DNA of 64,000 nt from an uncultured Bacteroides sp. (GTDB taxonomy: Bacteria; Bacteroidota; Bacteroidia; Bacteroidales; Bacteroidaceae): NCBI RefSeq assembly GCF_963666545.1, contig NZ_OY762899.1:186001-250000 (forward strand), given 5' to 3'. Position numbers and translations under genes: made by a program. The notes below the pieces were generated by a model. The model saw only the letters and a list, made by a program, of their open reading frames with translations, did not search any database and was not told the DNA's origin. The stretch's first letter is position 1. Every line of letters starts with the position of its first letter. Of this stretch, positions 9,444-17,267 are shown piece after piece.

Positions 9444-9506
9444 TCATTCTCTGCTATTTTGATGATTAACGGCAACACAGAAATGCATACAGACAACTTG
9501 TTTTGA
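9444..9506 (+). pseudogene. Vestige of an apbE (FAD:protein FMN transferase) gene
   Basis: In the gap between two genes, 63 nt align without gaps to 17463-17525 inside the intact apbE of this window, with about 47 identical bases by my count. In that frame it reads SAILMINGNTEMHTDNLF then stop, against SVISMINRNEDMHTDSLF in ApbE. Nothing before or after continues the match. It looks like the residue of a second apbE copy deleted from both ends, ending 18 bp before the regulator gene. Confidence 0.75.
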
Positions 9507-9524
9507 TAAATTATTATAGAAAAA

Positions 9525-10868
9525 ATGAATAAAATTCTTATAGTTGACGACGAAGCGCAAATCCGGAAACTTTTGGTTCGGATGATGGAACTCGAAGGAT
9601 ACGAAGTGTCTTTCGCAGTAGATTGTAAATCAGCCTTAAGGCAACTGGAGCTTCAAACTCACGAGGTGATTCTTTGTGATGTGTTACTTCCTGATGGAAA
9701 CGGGATAGAGCTTGTTAGTACTATTAAAAAGAAATATCCCAAACTGGAAGCAGTCTTGCTCACTGCTCATGGGAATATACCTGATTGTGTACAGGCGATA
9801 AAGAATGGAGCATTTGATTATATAACCAAAGGGAACGATAATAATAAGATCATTCCTTTGATAAGTCGGGCCATGCAAAAAGCACACGCAAATAATCAAT
9901 TAGGAAAAACAGAGTCTAAAAAAACTCCAATGCATTCATTCGAGTCTATATTAGGTGATTCTAAAGCTATAAAAGAGGTTTTATCTTTGGCGTTAAAAGT
10001 GTCGACAACACATGTTCCCGTTCTATTAACAGGAGAAACAGGAACCGGAAAAGAGATCTTTGCTCAAGCAATTCATCACAATAGTTTGAGAAATAAAAAT
10101 AACTTTGTTGCTGTGAATTGTTCCTCATTTAGTAAAGAATTACTAGAAAGTGAAATGTTCGGCCACAAAGCCGGCTCATTCACCGGTGCCTCAAAAGACA
10201 AAAAAGGTTTGTTTGAAGAAGCTGATGGTGGGACTATTTTTCTAGATGAAATAGGAGAGATGGCCTTTGAATTACAAGCCAAACTATTACGTGTCTTAGA
10301 AACAGGAGAGTACATAAAATTAGGAGAAACCAAATCTACTAAAGTTAATGTACGTGTTATTGCTGCTACTAATTGTGATTTGAAAGAAGAAATAGAAAAA
10401 GGACGTTTTCGCGAAGACTTATATTATCGCCTTTCTGTCTTTCACATTCACTTGCCGCCTCTAAGGGAAAGAAAAGAGGATCTCAGTATATTTGTAGATT
10501 TCTTCGCCAAGTCTTTTTGTGATATGTCGGGTCGGTCAATAGTCCGATTATCGAGCAAAGTTTGGGCTCTTTTCAATGATTATCCATGGAAAGGGAACAT
10601 ACGTGAACTCAGAAATGTAATTGAACGAAGCTTGATCGTTTGTAACAATGATCATATTGAATTGGAGGATCTTCCATTAGAAATGCAAAGGACATATGTT
10701 GCAAGTACTACCGGAAAAGCATTCTCTGAATTTGAATTAAGTTCCATGGAACGGCTCCATATTGCAAGAGTCTTGGAATATACGAAGGGCAACAAAACGG
10801 AAGCTGCTCGATTATTAAAAATAGGGCTTACTACATTATACCGAAAAATAGAAGAGTTTAATCTCTGA
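9525..10868 (+). CDS. Sigma54-dependent NtrC-family response regulator
   Basis: 447 residues in three parts. The receiver (about 1-120) has the acidic pair Asp9/Asp10, phospho-acceptor Asp52 (LCDVLLPDGNG), LLTAH and ITKG. The AAA+ domain (about 145-380) has Walker A GETGTGKE, the sigma54 loop as GSFTGA instead of the usual GAFTGA, Walker B GGTIFLDEIGE, and arginine finger region PPLRERKEDL. The Fis-type helix-turn-helix is KGNKTEAARLLKIGLTTLYRKI. It sits between two sigma54 promoters and directly upstream of kdp, so it is likely to activate both. No OmpR-type KdpE and no partner histidine kinase are nearby. Confidence 0.95.
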   Translation: MNKILIVDDEAQIRKLLVRMMELEGYEVSFAVDCKSALRQLELQTHEVILCDVLLPDGNGIELVSTIKKKYPKLEAVLLTAHGNIPDCVQAIKNGAFDYITKGNDNNKIIPLISRAMQKAHANNQLGKTESKKTPMHSFESILGDSKAIKEVLSLALKVSTTHVPVLLTGETGTGKEIFAQAIHHNSLRNKNNFVAVNCSSFSKELLESEMFGHKAGSFTGASKDKKGLFEEADGGTIFLDEIGEMAFELQAKLLRVLETGEYIKLGETKSTKVNVRVIAATNCDLKEEIEKGRFREDLYYRLSVFHIHLPPLRERKEDLSIFVDFFAKSFCDMSGRSIVRLSSKVWALFNDYPWKGNIRELRNVIERSLIVCNNDHIELEDLPLEMQRTYVASTTGKAFSEFELSSMERLHIARVLEYTKGNKTEAARLLKIGLTTLYRKIEEFNL

Positions 10869-10906
10869 AAAATTTCCATAAGAACGTTGTTTGAACTATC
10901 AAAATG

Positions 10907-10945
10907 AAAAGGTCTCCCTGTATTTGCAGAGGAGACCTTTTTTGT
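10907..10945 (+). terminator. Rho-independent terminator after the response regulator
   Basis: AAAAGGTCTCC (10907-10917) pairs with GGAGACCTTTT (10931-10941) and runs into TTTTTT. It separates the regulator transcript from kdp, which therefore depends on its own promoter. Confidence 0.85.
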
Positions 10946-10987
10946 TAATACTCTGAATATTAGCTTGTTACATTGTATCCAAATGCT

Positions 10988-11004
10988 TTGGCATGCATTT
11001 GGCA
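10988..11004 (+). promoter_or_regulatory. Sigma54 (-24/-12) promoter of the kdp operon
   Basis: TTGGCATGCATTTGGCA has GG at -24 and GC at -12 with exact 10-nt spacing, and agrees with YTGGCACGRNNNTTGCW at most fixed positions. It lies downstream of a terminator and about 50 nt before the first small ORF of the operon. The near-palindrome AATACTCTGAATATT (10947-10961) upstream could be an activator site. No TAnnTTTG box competes. Confidence 0.78.
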
Positions 11005-11054
11005 TATATTAATGCATAGAATGAGATTTATTAATCATATAAAAAAATGAAGTT

Positions 11055-11150
11055 ATGGATGTTTTTTTTGGTTTTAGTATTTGCTGCCTTGTTGGCATAG
11101 CATGTTTTGTGATGTTTTATAAGTGTGTAAATTGGTTTGAAAAAATTTAG
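11055..11150 (+). CDS. 31-residue putative membrane protein ahead of kdpF
   Basis: An ATG at 11055 opens 31 codons encoding one hydrophobic helix (SICCLVGIACFVMFY) and a basic/aromatic tail CVNWFEKI. The stop TAG is immediately followed by AAAGGAGG, which is the ribosome binding site of kdpF 17 bp on, so the two are tightly arranged. Its size and layout resemble KdpF, a small lipid-like stabilising subunit of KdpFABC, but it is a different sequence. I infer a second small helper subunit. No ribosome binding site is evident for it, so translation needs proof. An alternative 17-codon frame from 11047 is less convincing. Confidence 0.55.
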   Translation: MDVFFGFSICCLVGIACFVMFYKCVNWFEKI

Positions 11151-11166
11151 AAAGGAGGATTGGTTT

Positions 11167-11247
11167 ATGTATACAGTACTATTCATTTTAAGCATTGGGC
11201 TTTTCGGCTACCTAATGTATGTGCTTATAAAGCCGGAGAATTTTTAA
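11167..11247 (+). CDS. kdpF: Potassium-transporting ATPase small subunit KdpF
   Basis: 26 residues: one transmembrane helix ending FGYLMYVLIKPENF, which parallels the GYLVYALI..E.F tail of E. coli KdpF. It has a strong ribosome binding site (AAAGGAGG, 11151-11158) eight bases before the ATG. KdpF packs against KdpA and stabilises the KdpFABC complex in the inner membrane. It sits 38 bp before kdpA, the canonical position. Genes of this size are usually missed by automated annotation. Confidence 0.85.
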   Translation: MYTVLFILSIGLFGYLMYVLIKPENF

Positions 11248-11285
11248 TAACCAGATGTACTAACAAATAAAAGCAAAATATATAA

Positions 11286-12992
11286 ATGAATACTGAATTA
11301 ATTGGAGTTGTTGCACAAATTGTGCTTATGATTGCTTTGGCTTGGCCATTAGGTAAACATATATCCAAGGTTTATAAGGGAGAAAAAAACTGGTTGGATT
11401 TTATGGCTCCACTCGAAAGGGGGCTTTATAAAATCTGTAGAATTGATCCCAATGAAGAGATGAACTGGAAAAAGTTTCTTAGAGCATTGCTGACATTTAA
11501 CTTCTTCTTATTCTTTTGGGGCATGCTACTTCTTGTCTGTCAATCTTGGTTGCCGCTTAACCCGGATGGTAATCCATCTCAAACATTTCACCAGGCTTTT
11601 AATACAAGCATAAGTTTTCTGGTGAATTGTAATTTGCAACACTATAGCGGTGAGAGCGGGCTTACCTATTTCACTCAACTTTTTGTTATCATGCTATTCC
11701 AGTTTGTTACCGCAGCTACAGGGATGGCAGCAATGGCCGGTGTGATGCGTGCTATGGCTGGCAAAAGTGCAAAAACAATAGGTAACTTCTGGTATTTTCT
11801 TGTTAGAAGTTCTACGCGAATTTTATTACCTCTATCATTGATTGTCGGATTTATTCTTATTCTGCAAGGCACACCGATGGGGTTTGATGGGAAAATGGAT
11901 ATAACGACGCTGGAAGGAGCTAAGCAATATGTGTCACAAGGCCCTGCAGCAGCAATTGTTGCCATAAAGCAATTGGGTACAAATGGTGGGGGATACTTTG
12001 GCGTAAACTCTGCCCATCCTCTTGAGAATCCTAACTATTTTACCAACATCATAGAGTGCATAAGTATCTTGCTTATTCCTATGGCCATGATATTTGCATT
12101 GGGCTTTTATTTGAAACGCAAAAAACTAGGACTTATTATCTTTTCTGTGATGCTGTTTGGCTTTTTGGTCGGAGTAGGAATCAATGTTTATCAGGAGATG
12201 AATGGAAATCCTCGTATTGAAGCTATGGGCATTCATCAGACTGGGGGATCAATGGAAGGTAAAGAAGTGCGTTTTGGATCGGCCGCTACAGCCTTATGGA
12301 GTGTTGCAACTACGGTTACTTCTAACGGTTCGGTTAATGGTATGCATGATAGCATGATGCCCCTTAGTGGTGCAGTGGAAATGCTCAATATGCAGATTAA
12401 TACTTGGTTTGGTGGCGTAGGGGTTGGTTTTTTAAACTACTATGCATTTATTATTATAGCGGTATTTATTAGTGGCCTGATGGTTGGTCGAACGCCTGAA
12501 TTTCTTGGTAAAAAGATCGAGGCTAGAGAGATGAAAATCGCTTCTATTATAGTTTTGTTCCATCCATTTATCATTCTTGCCGGCACAGCTCTTTCTACTT
12601 ATTTGTTTGTGTATGCACCCGGATATGCGGCAGCTGAAGGAGGCTGGCTCAATAACGGAGGATTTCATGGATTAAGCGAGATGTTTTATGAATATACTTC
12701 ATCGGCTGCTAATAATGGTTCAGGCTTTGAAGGATTAATTGATAATACTCCATTCTGGAATATATCGACAGGAATAGTTCTGATCCTATCTCGATTCATT
12801 CCCATTATCGGGCAAGTGGCCATAGCTGGATTACTCGCTGAAAAGAAACAAATTCCCGAAAGTGCCGGAACTCTGAAAACAGATACTACAACATTTGGAA
12901 TAATGACATTTGCTGTCATTTTCATTATTGCAGCATTGTCATTCTTTCCTGTACATGCATTAAGTACCATTGCCGAATATTTAAGTTTGTAA
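11286..12992 (+). CDS. kdpA: Potassium-transporting ATPase subunit KdpA
   Basis: 568 residues with about ten hydrophobic segments. KdpA is the K+-selective channel-like subunit of the high-affinity KdpFABC pump, derived from the SKT/Trk superfamily. Filter-type loops are visible: FLVNCNLQHYSGE, IKQLGTNGGGYFGVNSAHPLENPN, VATTVTSNGSVN and SSAANNGSGFEGL. These match the four selectivity segments of the family. Length is normal (E. coli 557). It begins 38 bp after kdpF and ends 20 bp before the kdpB ATG, so it belongs to one sigma54-driven transcript. Confidence 0.97.
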   Translation: MNTELIGVVAQIVLMIALAWPLGKHISKVYKGEKNWLDFMAPLERGLYKICRIDPNEEMNWKKFLRALLTFNFFLFFWGMLLLVCQSWLPLNPDGNPSQTFHQAFNTSISFLVNCNLQHYSGESGLTYFTQLFVIMLFQFVTAATGMAAMAGVMRAMAGKSAKTIGNFWYFLVRSSTRILLPLSLIVGFILILQGTPMGFDGKMDITTLEGAKQYVSQGPAAAIVAIKQLGTNGGGYFGVNSAHPLENPNYFTNIIECISILLIPMAMIFALGFYLKRKKLGLIIFSVMLFGFLVGVGINVYQEMNGNPRIEAMGIHQTGGSMEGKEVRFGSAATALWSVATTVTSNGSVNGMHDSMMPLSGAVEMLNMQINTWFGGVGVGFLNYYAFIIIAVFISGLMVGRTPEFLGKKIEAREMKIASIIVLFHPFIILAGTALSTYLFVYAPGYAAAEGGWLNNGGFHGLSEMFYEYTSSAANNGSGFEGLIDNTPFWNISTGIVLILSRFIPIIGQVAIAGLLAEKKQIPESAGTLKTDTTTFGIMTFAVIFIIAALSFFPVHALSTIAEYLSL

Positions 12993-13012
12993 TTTAAGAT
13001 ATTAAATTGAAT

Positions 13013-15055
13013 ATGAAAAATGATGAAGTTTCCTTATTTAAAAAGGAACAGGTTATAGAAAGTCTGAAACAATCATTCGTGAAGTTAGATCCACGAATAA
13101 TGATCAAAAATCCAATTATGTTCACCGTTGAGGCTTGCACATTAGTGATGCTACCGGTAACTTTTTATTCTATTACTAATAGTTCTCAAGGTTCATTTGG
13201 ATACAACCTCCTGGTCTTTTTTATACTGTTTCTAACTCTTTTATTTGCCAATTTTGCCGAAGCAATAGCCGAGGCAAGAGGCAAAGCACAGACAGATAGC
13301 TTACGTAAGACTCTTAAAGAGACACCTGCCAAGAAAATAGAAAAAGGCGTAGTAGTGACAGTTAGCAGTGCACTCTTGAAGAAAGGGGACGTTTTTATCT
13401 GCGAAGCCGGTGATATAATACCTTCCGATGGTGAAATTATTGAGGGACTGGCTTCAATAGATGAGAGTGCCATCACAGGCGAAAGTGCTCCGGTTATTCG
13501 TGAGGCGGGTGGTGATAAAAGTTCTGTTACCGGCGGTACGAAGATATTGTCAGATCAAATTAAAGTTCTGGTTACGACAGAGCCCGGTGAAAGTTTTCTT
13601 GATAAGATGATTGCCTTGGTAGAAGGAGCTTCACGCAAAAAAACGCCTAATGAAATAGCGCTGACTATTTTACTTGCCGGTTTTGCTTTGGTGTTTGTCA
13701 TTGTGTGTATCACATTGAAGCCCTTTGGCGATTATGCCGGGGCCACTCTTACCATCGCTTCTCTTATTTCTTTGTTTGTATGCCTCATACCTACTACCAT
13801 AGGAGGGTTGCTCTCTGCTATTGGTATTGCGGGAATGAATCGTGCATTGCGTGCCAATGTGATTACTAAATCAGGAAAAGCGGTAGAAACAGCCGGTGAT
13901 ATTGATACTCTCTTGCTTGATAAAACAGGAACAATCACCATTGGTAACCGTAAAGCAACAAAGTTTTACCCACGGCAAGATAAGGCGATGAATATTGAAA
14001 TGCAGAACTTTGTACAAAGCTGTATGCTATCTTCTGTTTCCGATGATACTCCCGAAGGTAAATCGATAGTAGCATTAGGGCGTGAAAGTGGTTTTCGTAT
14101 GAGGGATTTGGATACAATTGGCACGCATATGGTTAAGTTCACTGCTGAGACAAAATGTAGTGGTATTGATTTGCCAGATGGCACAGAGATACGTAAAGGG
14201 GCATTTGAAGCCATTCGTAAAATCACTGAAGAAGCCAATTATCCGTTTCCAAAAGAAATGGAAGAACAAGTGCATGCCATTTCCAATAATGGAGGTACAC
14301 CGCTGGTGGTGTGTATAAATAAGCAAGTGGTAGGAGTCATTGAATTGCAGGATATTATTAAACCGGGAATTCAGGAACGTTTTGAACGCTTGCATAAGAT
14401 GGGTGTAAAAACAGTAATGGTAACCGGAGATAATCCGCTTACAGCTAAATATATTGCAGAAAAGGCAGGGGTTGATGATTTTATAGCCGAAGCAAAGCCT
14501 GAAGATAAAATGAATTATATCAAAAAAGAACAGGATTTGGGTAAACTGGTTGCCATGATGGGAGACGGAACAAATGATGCTCCGGCATTGGCCCAAGCTA
14601 ACGTTGGTGTAGCCATGAATAGCGGAACTCAAGCTGCTAAAGAAGCCGGTAATATGGTGGATCTGGATAATGATCCTACTAAATTAATTGAGATCGTAGA
14701 AATAGGCAAACAGTTACTAATGACCCGTGGTACATTGACTACTTTTTCTATTGCCAATGATGTGGCTAAATATTTTGCTATAGTTCCAGCTTTATTTATG
14801 ATTGCGATACCTCCGTTGGCAGCATTGAATATAATGCAGTTGCACAGTCCGGAAAGTGCTATTTTAAGCGCTATCATATTTAATGCCATCATTATTCCTC
14901 TTTTAATACCATTGGCCTTAAGAGGCGTGCAATATAAACCTATTGGGGCTTCAGCCTTACTTCGTCGAAATTTGCTCATATATGGTTTAGGGGGTGTGCT
15001 TGTTCCGTTTGTCGGAATCAAATTAATAGATATAGTCGTAGGTTTATTTTTCTAA
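13013..15055 (+). CDS. kdpB: Potassium-transporting P-type ATPase subunit KdpB
   Basis: 680 residues, the catalytic P-type ATPase subunit. The phosphorylated aspartate is in LLLDKTGTITIGN (about Asp303). Also seen are the actuator loop SAITGESAPV, the hinge GDGTNDAPALAQA, and the membrane segment LIPTTIGGLLSAIGIAG. ATP hydrolysis here drives K+ passed on from KdpA. I start at the ATG 13013 because the two-codon longer frame begins with TTG. An unusual feature for P-type pumps, normal in KdpB, is the low number of membrane helices (about seven). Confidence 0.97.
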   Translation: MKNDEVSLFKKEQVIESLKQSFVKLDPRIMIKNPIMFTVEACTLVMLPVTFYSITNSSQGSFGYNLLVFFILFLTLLFANFAEAIAEARGKAQTDSLRKTLKETPAKKIEKGVVVTVSSALLKKGDVFICEAGDIIPSDGEIIEGLASIDESAITGESAPVIREAGGDKSSVTGGTKILSDQIKVLVTTEPGESFLDKMIALVEGASRKKTPNEIALTILLAGFALVFVIVCITLKPFGDYAGATLTIASLISLFVCLIPTTIGGLLSAIGIAGMNRALRANVITKSGKAVETAGDIDTLLLDKTGTITIGNRKATKFYPRQDKAMNIEMQNFVQSCMLSSVSDDTPEGKSIVALGRESGFRMRDLDTIGTHMVKFTAETKCSGIDLPDGTEIRKGAFEAIRKITEEANYPFPKEMEEQVHAISNNGGTPLVVCINKQVVGVIELQDIIKPGIQERFERLHKMGVKTVMVTGDNPLTAKYIAEKAGVDDFIAEAKPEDKMNYIKKEQDLGKLVAMMGDGTNDAPALAQANVGVAMNSGTQAAKEAGNMVDLDNDPTKLIEIVEIGKQLLMTRGTLTTFSIANDVAKYFAIVPALFMIAIPPLAALNIMQLHSPESAILSAIIFNAIIIPLLIPLALRGVQYKPIGASALLRRNLLIYGLGGVLVPFVGIKLIDIVVGLFF

Positions 15056-15075
15056 CAGATTAAAAATATAGAGAT

Positions 15076-15648
15076 ATGAAGGATTTAATAAAATCGATAA
15101 AAATAACTTTTTCCTTTTGTGTTTTGTTTGGAGTAACTTATGTTTTTGTGCTTTGGGCGGTTGCCCAATTTCTTGGACCTAATAAAGGAAATGCTGATTT
15201 GGTAATGCTCAATGGTAAGGTGGTAGGAGCTGCAAATGTGGGACAAAATTTCACCAAAGACATTTATTTTTGGGGACGTCCTTCTTCTGCAGGAACCGGG
15301 TATGATGCCGCCAATTCTAGCGGAAGTAACAAAGGGCCTAGCAACGAAGAATATTTGCAGACAATAAAAGCTCGTATCGATACTTTTCTGGTTCATCACC
15401 CTTATTTGAAGCGAAATGAAATTCCTGCTGAAATGGTAACTGCCAGCGGATCAGGCCTTGACCCAGACATTACTCCTGAATGTGCATACGTTCAGGTAAA
15501 AAGAATAGCTTGGGCACGAGGCATGAATATATCGAAAGTAAAAGAACTAGTTGACAGTTCTATACAAAAGCCATTACTAGGGATGTTTGGTACACAAAGA
15601 GTAAATGTTCTCAAACTTAATGTTGCATTAGATGGAAATAATAAATAA
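15076..15648 (+). CDS. kdpC: Potassium-transporting ATPase subunit KdpC
   Basis: 190 residues: one N-terminal transmembrane helix followed by an extracytoplasmic domain. KdpC is an assembly and affinity-tuning subunit of KdpFABC. Diagnostic segments are VGQNFTKDIYFWGRPSSAG, SNKGPSNEEYL, PAEMVTASGSGLDPDITPE, and the C-terminal VNVLKLNVALD. It begins 20 bp after kdpB and is followed by an outer-membrane protein gene whose start lies 19 bp beyond the kdpC stop. Confidence 0.97.
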   Translation: MKDLIKSIKITFSFCVLFGVTYVFVLWAVAQFLGPNKGNADLVMLNGKVVGAANVGQNFTKDIYFWGRPSSAGTGYDAANSSGSNKGPSNEEYLQTIKARIDTFLVHHPYLKRNEIPAEMVTASGSGLDPDITPECAYVQVKRIAWARGMNISKVKELVDSSIQKPLLGMFGTQRVNVLKLNVALDGNNK

Positions 15649-15667
15649 TTATTTAATTAATAAAATC

Positions 15668-16444
15668 ATGAATAAAGAAGTTAAATCAACCCTTAGGACC
15701 TTGGTTATAATAGTCGCTTTTCTATGGGTAGCAACGTGTATCTGCAATGCACAAGAAAAGAGTAAAATAAATTTTACAACACAAGGTGATATAGTAAGCT
15801 CTTATGTATGGCGTGGAATGTATCAATCGGGTGCCGCTGTTCAGCCGACTTTGGGCATGAGTATAGGAGCCTTTTCGTTGACCGCATGGGGGAGTGTAGA
15901 CTTAACCGGGCAAGGACATAAAGAAACCGACATTACAGCTTCTTATGTGATGAAAGGGGTTACCCTATCTCTGTCAGATTATTGGTGGGCAGGACAATCG
16001 GGCATTTACAATGATCGTGAGAATGGGAACAATCAATATTTCCATTTAAATAATCATCACACGGATCATATTCTGGAAGCAGGGATATCATATACTTTGC
16101 CAATTGAAAAAATGCCGTTAAGCTTTTCGTGGTATACAATGTTTTGGGGCGCTGATAAGAAGACCGGAAATGATGGTGAAATGCAAAATGCTTATTCGTC
16201 TCACGGAGAAGTGAGCTATCCATTTATCGTTAATAACGTCAATTTAATAGCAGCGCTGGGCGTAAGTCCTTTTGAATCGGCTGCCAATTATAAAAACAAA
16301 AGCTTTGCTGTTACAAATATTTCTCTAAAAGCTAGTCGGGATGTTTTTATTACAGATCGATTCAGCTTACCACTATTTAGCCAGATTATATGGAACCCAA
16401 ACAGAGAGGATGTACATTTGGTGTTTGGAATAACGTTAAAGTGA
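15668..16444 (+). CDS. Outer-membrane protein of the Gcw_chp/TorF-like family, last gene of the kdp operon
   Basis: 258 residues from the ATG at 15668; a longer frame starts inside kdpC and is rejected. A signal peptide ends near CNAQ. The mature part begins INFTTQGDIVSSYVWRGMYQS, typical of the Gcw_chp family of predicted beta-barrel proteins, and alternating aromatic strands run to the C-terminus (FGITLK). It follows kdpC by 19 bp without a terminator, so it is probably co-expressed with Kdp and may admit or retain cations at the outer membrane. That function is inferred from position only. In many genomes kdpD would be expected next; here the operon ends at a hairpin repeat. Confidence 0.75.
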   Translation: MNKEVKSTLRTLVIIVAFLWVATCICNAQEKSKINFTTQGDIVSSYVWRGMYQSGAAVQPTLGMSIGAFSLTAWGSVDLTGQGHKETDITASYVMKGVTLSLSDYWWAGQSGIYNDRENGNNQYFHLNNHHTDHILEAGISYTLPIEKMPLSFSWYTMFWGADKKTGNDGEMQNAYSSHGEVSYPFIVNNVNLIAALGVSPFESAANYKNKSFAVTNISLKASRDVFITDRFSLPLFSQIIWNPNREDVHLVFGITLK

Positions 16445-16483
16445 TATAGATGTCAATTTGGATTTTTTTCTTGAAATGTAGGA

Positions 16484-16540
16484 GAAAAAAAGTGATTAAA
16501 GAGCTAACATTGTGTCAGCCTTTAACCACTTTTCTTTTTA
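16484..16540. repeat. Hairpin repeat, copy 2 (bidirectional terminator-like)
   Basis: Same unit as at 8464-8522 and in the same orientation: arm AAGTGATTAAAG, identical centre GAGCTAACATTGTGTCAGC, arm CTTTAACCACTT, with A-rich and T-rich flanks. It lies between the convergent kdp-operon outer-membrane gene and the HU-like gene, where a two-way terminator is expected. The two copies bracket exactly the aspartokinase-like, regulator and kdp block. Confidence 0.85.
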
Positions 16541-16595
16541 TTGAGGTAATACCAAACGGTTATTTCACTCAAAGTCTTTCTAGTTCACTGCTGTT

Positions 16596-17045
16596 TTATG
16601 CAGTCGGATCTTTGGGTTTATCTCCTGTGCCGCCATCACCATTGGTATAATCCGTATCCGGAATAGCAGAGCGGGTAACGCTCATATCGCTCAGCGTTCG
16701 CTGAAAACTTTTTCCGGGAGTGAAAATAATCCGTTTCCTAATAATGTTTCCTGCGGTTACCTCTTTGGCCGAACTTGCACTTTTGGTACGAATAGTGGGA
16801 CGAAACATCCCGAACTCGCCCAGACGAACACTCTTTCCATCATCAATGTCATCAGACATCATATCTACCAATCCGCAAATTACTAGGTTGACGGTTGCAC
16901 GATGTATACCGCAAACTTGACTCACTCTATTACAGAGCTTCTCAAAACTAACTTCCCCTGAACCGACTGATTTGGCTACAAACTTTTCTGATTTTGTTTT
17001 ATCGAAACCAAACACTCTTTTTGTCACTACATACTCTAAAGCCAT
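16596..17045 (-). CDS. HU-family DNA-binding protein, Bacteroidota type
   Basis: 149 residues: an HU-like fold with N-terminal helices (SFEKLCNRVSQVCGIHRATVNLVICGLVDMM) and a beta region VRLGEFGMFRPTIRTKSA. A Gly/Asp/Pro-rich tail follows. Bacteroidota carry many such HU-like proteins with altered arms, often beside small DUF4248 genes, as here across apbE. It could be nucleoid-associated or a local regulator. A good -7 box (TACCTTTG on the minus strand, 17106-17113) lies 60 nt upstream. Its stop faces the kdp-operon repeat. Confidence 0.85.
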   Translation of the reverse strand: MALEYVVTKRVFGFDKTKSEKFVAKSVGSGEVSFEKLCNRVSQVCGIHRATVNLVICGLVDMMSDDIDDGKSVRLGEFGMFRPTIRTKSASSAKEVTAGNIIRKRIIFTPGKSFQRTLSDMSVTRSAIPDTDYTNGDGGTGDKPKDPTA

Positions 17046-17230
17046 AATTAAATTAAATTTTAAACGGTTAAAAAACTAAAGTTATATTTCTTTGTGATCA
17101 CTCTGCAAAGGTATGATGAGCGCCAAACCGCTTAGTCCCCTTTCGGGCTCTTGTGATGTTATATGATGAGATACGTGTCGATAAGAGGAAATAAAAGGAA
17201 ATAATAAGCAGTAATAAAGAAGAATATCTT

Positions 17231-17238
17231 TAATTTTG
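17231..17238 (+). promoter_or_regulatory. -7 element for apbE
   Basis: TAATTTTG fits TAnnTTTG and lies 29 nt before the ATG at 17268. No clear -33 box was found. The 17046-17230 gap otherwise holds only the HU-gene promoter on the other strand. Confidence 0.45.
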
Positions 17239-17267
17239 AGGCTCTAAATACAGAATGATATTAAAAG

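Noticed and set aside
9444-9506. Leader peptide of the response regulator
   Set aside because: The frame has no ribosome binding site and aligns with an internal part of ApbE, so a gene remnant is the better reading.
11047-11100. 17-codon hydrophobic ORF at the start of the kdp transcript
   Set aside because: Overlaps the longer 31-codon frame, which has a better charged tail and links directly to the kdpF ribosome binding site.
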